A stretch of DNA of 25,857 nt from a virus: positions 1 to 25,857 of IMG/VR virus record IMGVR_UViG_3300030109_003902; one strand, written 5' to 3'. Positions within the stretch are counted from its first letter, which is position 1. Each line of letters begins with the position of its first letter. Shown piece by piece: positions 23,545-25,857 of this stretch. A program made the position numbers and the translations under genes. The notes under the pieces were generated by a model. It saw nothing but the letters and a program-made list of their open reading frames with translations. It searched no databases and was not told the origin of the DNA.

Positions 23545-23675
23545 TACGCGGCCTCCTTCGTTGTTTTTTTGCGCCTTCCCTTCAAAAGCCTGTGTATTAA
23601 CTTGGCCTCCTTACCCTTTATCCGGGGATCTCTTTCAATTGCTTTATCAACTGCCTCTTTGTTGTATTTGACCAT
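23544..23675 (-). CDS. 43-residue basic protein, first gene of the minus-strand operon
   Basis: A short frame starts with ATG at 23675 after a strong AAAGGAGG ribosome site eight bases upstream, and ends in TAA overlapping the next ATG by one base. The peptide is strongly basic and helical, with KYNKEAVDKAIERDPRIKGKE, quoted in part, and KGRRKKTTKEAA at the end. The good ribosome site and coupling argue for a real gene. Nucleic acid binding is plausible from charge, and no family is recognised. Confidence 0.7.
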   Translation of the reverse strand: MVKYNKEAVDKAIERDPRIKGKEAKLIHRLLKGRRKKTTKEAA

Positions 23676-23699
23676 TAGGCGGCCTCCTTTCATTGATGT

Positions 23700-23799
23700 T
23701 TACAAAATATATATAGAGATACGTTTGATGGTTGTAAAGTGCTTTTGTAAGTATTTTTTTCATTCATTAAACGTTATAGTGCTGGGATTGTAATTGCAA
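23700..23799. promoter_or_regulatory. Candidate operator region between divergent operons
   Basis: The motif TTGTAA occurs at 23732-23737, 23745-23750 and 23788-23793, and inverted (TTACAA) at 23700-23705. One copy overlaps the -35 box of the minus promoter. The copy at 23788 is part of a near-palindrome TTGTAATTGCAA. Short repeated half-sites of this kind suit a ribbon-helix-helix repressor, and such a protein is encoded by the next gene on the right. A weak plus-strand -10 box (TATAGT, 23775-23780) may serve that gene; I see no matching -35. Confidence 0.4.
23710..23738 (-). promoter_or_regulatory. Sigma70-type promoter for the minus-strand operon
   Basis: On the minus strand TTTACA (23733-23738) and TATATA (23710-23715) are separated by exactly 17 bases. 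Transcription would begin near 23703 and run into the 43-residue gene with its AAAGGAGG site. This is the best bacterial promoter I can see in the window. Confidence 0.7.
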
Positions 23800-23819
23800 A
23801 AGCCTGGAGATGCCCAGAA

Positions 23820-24017
23820 ATGCACGGAAAAAAGGTACGAAAAACCACACTCGAGATCGATGTTTTTGTTCTCGATGCGCTGAAAAAAGAAGCCATTCGG
23901 TGCAATCGAAGCATGACTCAGCAATGTGAGTACCTGTTAAAAAAGGCATTGTTTCCGACAGATGATCGCCTAGCCCGGGTTTTACAAGCATCAGACCGAG
24001 TGAAACATGAGCAGTAA
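23820..24017 (+). CDS. Ribbon-helix-helix DNA-binding protein
   Basis: Encodes 65 residues. GGAG lies ten bases before the ATG. A beta-strand region KKVRKTTLEIDVFVLDALKK, partly quoted, is followed by a helix and AIRCNRSMTQQCEYLLKKALF. This is the Arc/MetJ-type fold, in which the N-terminal strand pairs between subunits and reads the major groove. The last 20 residues are charged. It opens the plus-strand replication operon and is transcribed away from the minus operon, so it may control both through the TTGTAA sites upstream. It overlaps the next gene by 11 bases. Confidence 0.75.
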   Translation: MHGKKVRKTTLEIDVFVLDALKKEAIRCNRSMTQQCEYLLKKALFPTDDRLARVLQASDRVKHEQ

Positions 24018-24354
24018 ATCAAAGCGCAAGGGCTCAGGCTATGAGCTTGAAGTCGTAAAAGCCCATCTAGGCCTGGGCGTAAACGCATTTAAACAGCCCC
24101 TATCTGGCGCACTGGGCGGCAAATATGCTGGAGATGTGCAGATTGCCGGGATGATTGGTGAATGTAAACGGCGCAAGAAGGGATTCACAACATTATACAA
24201 GGCGCTCGAACAAGGCGGCGGCAGCGACATGCTGTTCGTTCGCGACGATAACCAGGAGACGCTTGTGGTGCTTCCCTGGGAAACCTGGACGCAGATAATT
24301 GGCTGGCTGCGCTGGGCTGAAATACATCCAGCCGAAACGCAAAATGGAGAATGA
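24007..24354 (+). CDS. PD-(D/E)XK resolvase-like nuclease
   Basis: Encodes 115 residues. The motif order is KGSGYELEVVKAH (Glu in the first helix), KYAGDVQIAG (Asp), and IGECKRRKKG (Glu-x-Lys), the PD-(D/E)XK catalytic set as in Holliday-junction resolvases of phages. A C-terminal WETWTQIIGWLRW region is helical and Trp-rich. Resolvase activity during replication or packaging is the usual role, inferred here. The start lies within the end of the ribbon-helix-helix gene. It is distinct in sequence from the nuclease at 17599-18009. Confidence 0.7.
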   Translation: MSSKSKRKGSGYELEVVKAHLGLGVNAFKQPLSGALGGKYAGDVQIAGMIGECKRRKKGFTTLYKALEQGGGSDMLFVRDDNQETLVVLPWETWTQIIGWLRWAEIHPAETQNGE

Positions 24355-24357
24355 AAA

Positions 24358-24891
24358 ATGCTAGACGTATTGGATCAAGGATCAAGTAACGAGTATTTTG
24401 CCTGGAAGCCATCCGAGCAAACTTTTAAAATTGATGGGCAGGCCTGCGATGTGACCAAATTCGCAATCGACCCCCAAAGTTTACAAACTGGATGGGGCAA
24501 GCTGGCGAAAGGCGAGGCCCCTGATTTTTGCTGGTCGCAAGAAGCAGGCACATCAATCCCGCGCCCATCTGATGATCATAAAACTGCATTTATGTTAAAT
24601 GTGTTTGTGAGCCAAAAAGGTGGAGCACCGGAGAACGGCTGGCGCGAGTGGCGAGAGATCGGTGCAGGCGCAAAAGACGGGCTCAAAATGGTATGGCCTG
24701 AGGTTGAGAAAAAAGCCGAAGCTAACAAGCTAGTCGTCGTCGAGGTGACAGAGAAAAAGCCGGTCAAAATTGGCATGGGGTCTTCTGTCGTCCCAATAAT
24801 GAAAGTAGTTGGCCTTGTCGATAAACCGGCGGAAGAGCCGGCACCGGCACCGGCACCGGCACCGGCAACCACAGACGATGAAATATTCTAA
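24358..24891 (+). CDS. Probable single-stranded DNA-binding protein
   Basis: Encodes 177 residues starting three bases after the nuclease stop. The body is a beta-rich domain with FKIDGQACDVTKFAIDPQSL and QTGWGKLAKGEAPDF as notable segments. A Pro/Ala linker (about 159-170, encoded by a hexamer repeat) leads to the acidic end TTDDEIF. An acidic tail ending in Phe is the hallmark of SSB proteins, including T7 gp2.5, which use it to bind partners. Place between a nuclease and the primase/helicase fits replication. The OB fold itself is inferred. Confidence 0.6.
   Translation: MLDVLDQGSSNEYFAWKPSEQTFKIDGQACDVTKFAIDPQSLQTGWGKLAKGEAPDFCWSQEAGTSIPRPSDDHKTAFMLNVFVSQKGGAPENGWREWREIGAGAKDGLKMVWPEVEKKAEANKLVVVEVTEKKPVKIGMGSSVVPIMKVVGLVDKPAEEPAPAPAPAPATTDDEIF
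24838..24867 (+). repeat. Hexanucleotide repeat in the SSB linker
   Basis: Five exact tandem copies of CCGGCA encode the alternating Pro-Ala linker before the acidic tail. Such tracts can change length by slippage without breaking the frame, since each unit is six bases. Confidence 0.9.
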
Positions 24892-25857
24892 ATGTCCGAG
24901 TTTCCCAACCTCATGCAGGCAGTAGCCACCAGACTGCTTGGCGAACCTAATAAAGCGCACTCCAATCCCACCCAAATGCGCTTTGGAAATCACGGTTCGC
25001 TGTCTATTGATCTCGAAAAAGGGGTCTACCATGACCATGAGCTTGGCGAAGGCGGCGGTGTTCTGGATTTAATCATAACTAATGTCCCCTCGGTTAAATC
25101 TAGTTTGGAGGCGCGGAAATGGATTGAAAGAGAATTCGATTCTGCGCCTTCTCCCGTTGCAAATGGTGCGCTAAATATAAAGCGGCCATCGGTTCGTACA
25201 GAGGTGGGGCGTTACGAATATTTGAATGCAGACAAAACGACGGCTTATACCATTGTGAAATACGAGCAGAATGGTGAAAAAACGTTTAGGCCTTTTTTAC
25301 CTGGGGCCAAAAACCCAGGCCTCGGCGATGTTAAAAAAATACCTTACAGACTGCCCGAGTTGCTTGCCGCCGACTTGGAGCAGCCGGTGTATATCTGCGA
25401 AGGTGAGAAGGACGTTGATCGCTTAATGTCGGAGGGCTTGCTTGCCACATGTAATTCTGGCGGCGCTGGTAACTGGTATCCGGCGATGAATGAGGTGCTA
25501 GCAGGGCGCGATTTTATAACAATATTACCCGACAATGATGAACCGGGGCGGCGACATGCGGCAAAGGTGCAATCGAAGGTGGGCGGCAAGGTTGTGGAGT
25601 TGCCAGGCCTCGCACATAAGGGCGATGTCAGCGACTATTTGGACGCAAATACAGTAGATGATTTGATAGCGGTTTGTGAGTCCGAAAATGAGTCCACAGA
25701 CGGCTATAAAGCTATCCGGGCATCTGAGTTCACGGCAAGCGCTATGCGCTCTGTACAGCCGCGAAAATGGCTCTACGGGCGGCATCTGATCGAGGGCTAT
25801 GTCAGCGCTACAGTTTCCGCCGGCGGCGCAGGCAAAACGACCCTGGAATTGATCGAG
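24892..25857 (+). CDS. Primase/helicase, N-terminal part (runs off window)
   Basis: The ATG directly follows the SSB-like stop and the frame is open for all 322 codons to the edge. Residues about 30-65 hold YHDHELGEGGGVLDLI, a motif seen at the N-terminus of phage and plasmid primases. A Toprim domain follows: VYICEGEKDVDRL near 166 (catalytic Glu) and ILPDNDEPGRRHA near 211 (DxD). At the very end AGGAGKTTL (about 310-318) is a Walker A motif opening a RecA-like or RepA-type helicase domain. A fused primase-helicase, like T7 gp4 in role, is indicated. The ATPase domain lies outside the window. Confidence 0.85.
   Translation, partial: MSEFPNLMQAVATRLLGEPNKAHSNPTQMRFGNHGSLSIDLEKGVYHDHELGEGGGVLDLIITNVPSVKSSLEARKWIEREFDSAPSPVANGALNIKRPSVRTEVGRYEYLNADKTTAYTIVKYEQNGEKTFRPFLPGAKNPGLGDVKKIPYRLPELLAADLEQPVYICEGEKDVDRLMSEGLLATCNSGGAGNWYPAMNEVLAGRDFITILPDNDEPGRRHAAKVQSKVGGKVVELPGLAHKGDVSDYLDANTVDDLIAVCESENESTDGYKAIRASEFTASAMRSVQPRKWLYGRHLIEGYVSATVSAGGAGKTTLELIE

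Overview
The window is part of a tailed-phage genome with a T7-like (podovirus) virion plan combined with a temperate-phage module. This rests on gene order and motifs read directly from the translations. The host cannot be named. A Gram-negative bacterium is suggested by a GTA-type three-TM holin, an M15 peptidoglycan peptidase, a signal-peptide protein and a lipoprotein candidate in the lysis block. Composition is mid-GC by eye, with the internal virion gene at 3929-6115 visibly richer in A/T.

Layout. (1) Positions 1-12149, plus strand: the end of a probable major capsid gene, a small accessory virion protein, a terminator, then adaptor (gp11-like), tail nozzle (gp12-like) and the internal/ejection proteins (gp14-like, gp15-like and two very large proteins), nearly all joined by 1-4 nt overlaps. 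One large protein carries a ParB/DdrB-like and a RelA/SpoT-like domain. (2) 12213-15977: tail fibre with a T7 gp17-like N-terminus and collagen repeats, and three further tail genes. (3) 15994-18009: lysis block (exported protein, membrane coiled-coil protein, M15 endolysin, holin, lipoprotein candidate) and a PD-(D/E)XK nuclease.

(4) 17930-19335, minus strand: LexA-like winged-helix protein, YqaJ-type exonuclease, tiny membrane peptide. (5) 19336-20825: probable attP (18 bp resembling a tRNA 3' end, flanked by four 11-bp integrase-arm-like repeats), a complete tyrosine integrase and an excisionase-like protein. (6) 20861-21051: two clusters of three 15-bp palindromes at an exact 22-bp period, in front of xis/int. 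(7) 21057-23675, minus strand: a coupled six-gene operon (43-aa basic protein, 94-aa protein, zinc metalloprotease, 65-aa protein, serine recombinase, winged-helix protein) behind a good sigma70-type promoter. (8) 23676-23819: divergent control region with TTGTAA motifs. (9) 23820-25857, plus strand: ribbon-helix-helix protein, resolvase-like nuclease, SSB-like protein and a primase/helicase that runs off the end.

An apparently intact attP lies between phage genes on both sides, so the sequence most likely represents the free or circular phage rather than an integrated prophage. The most unusual parts are the phased palindrome array with its neighbouring DNA-binding protein, the co-occurrence of tyrosine and serine recombinases, and the multidomain ejection protein.
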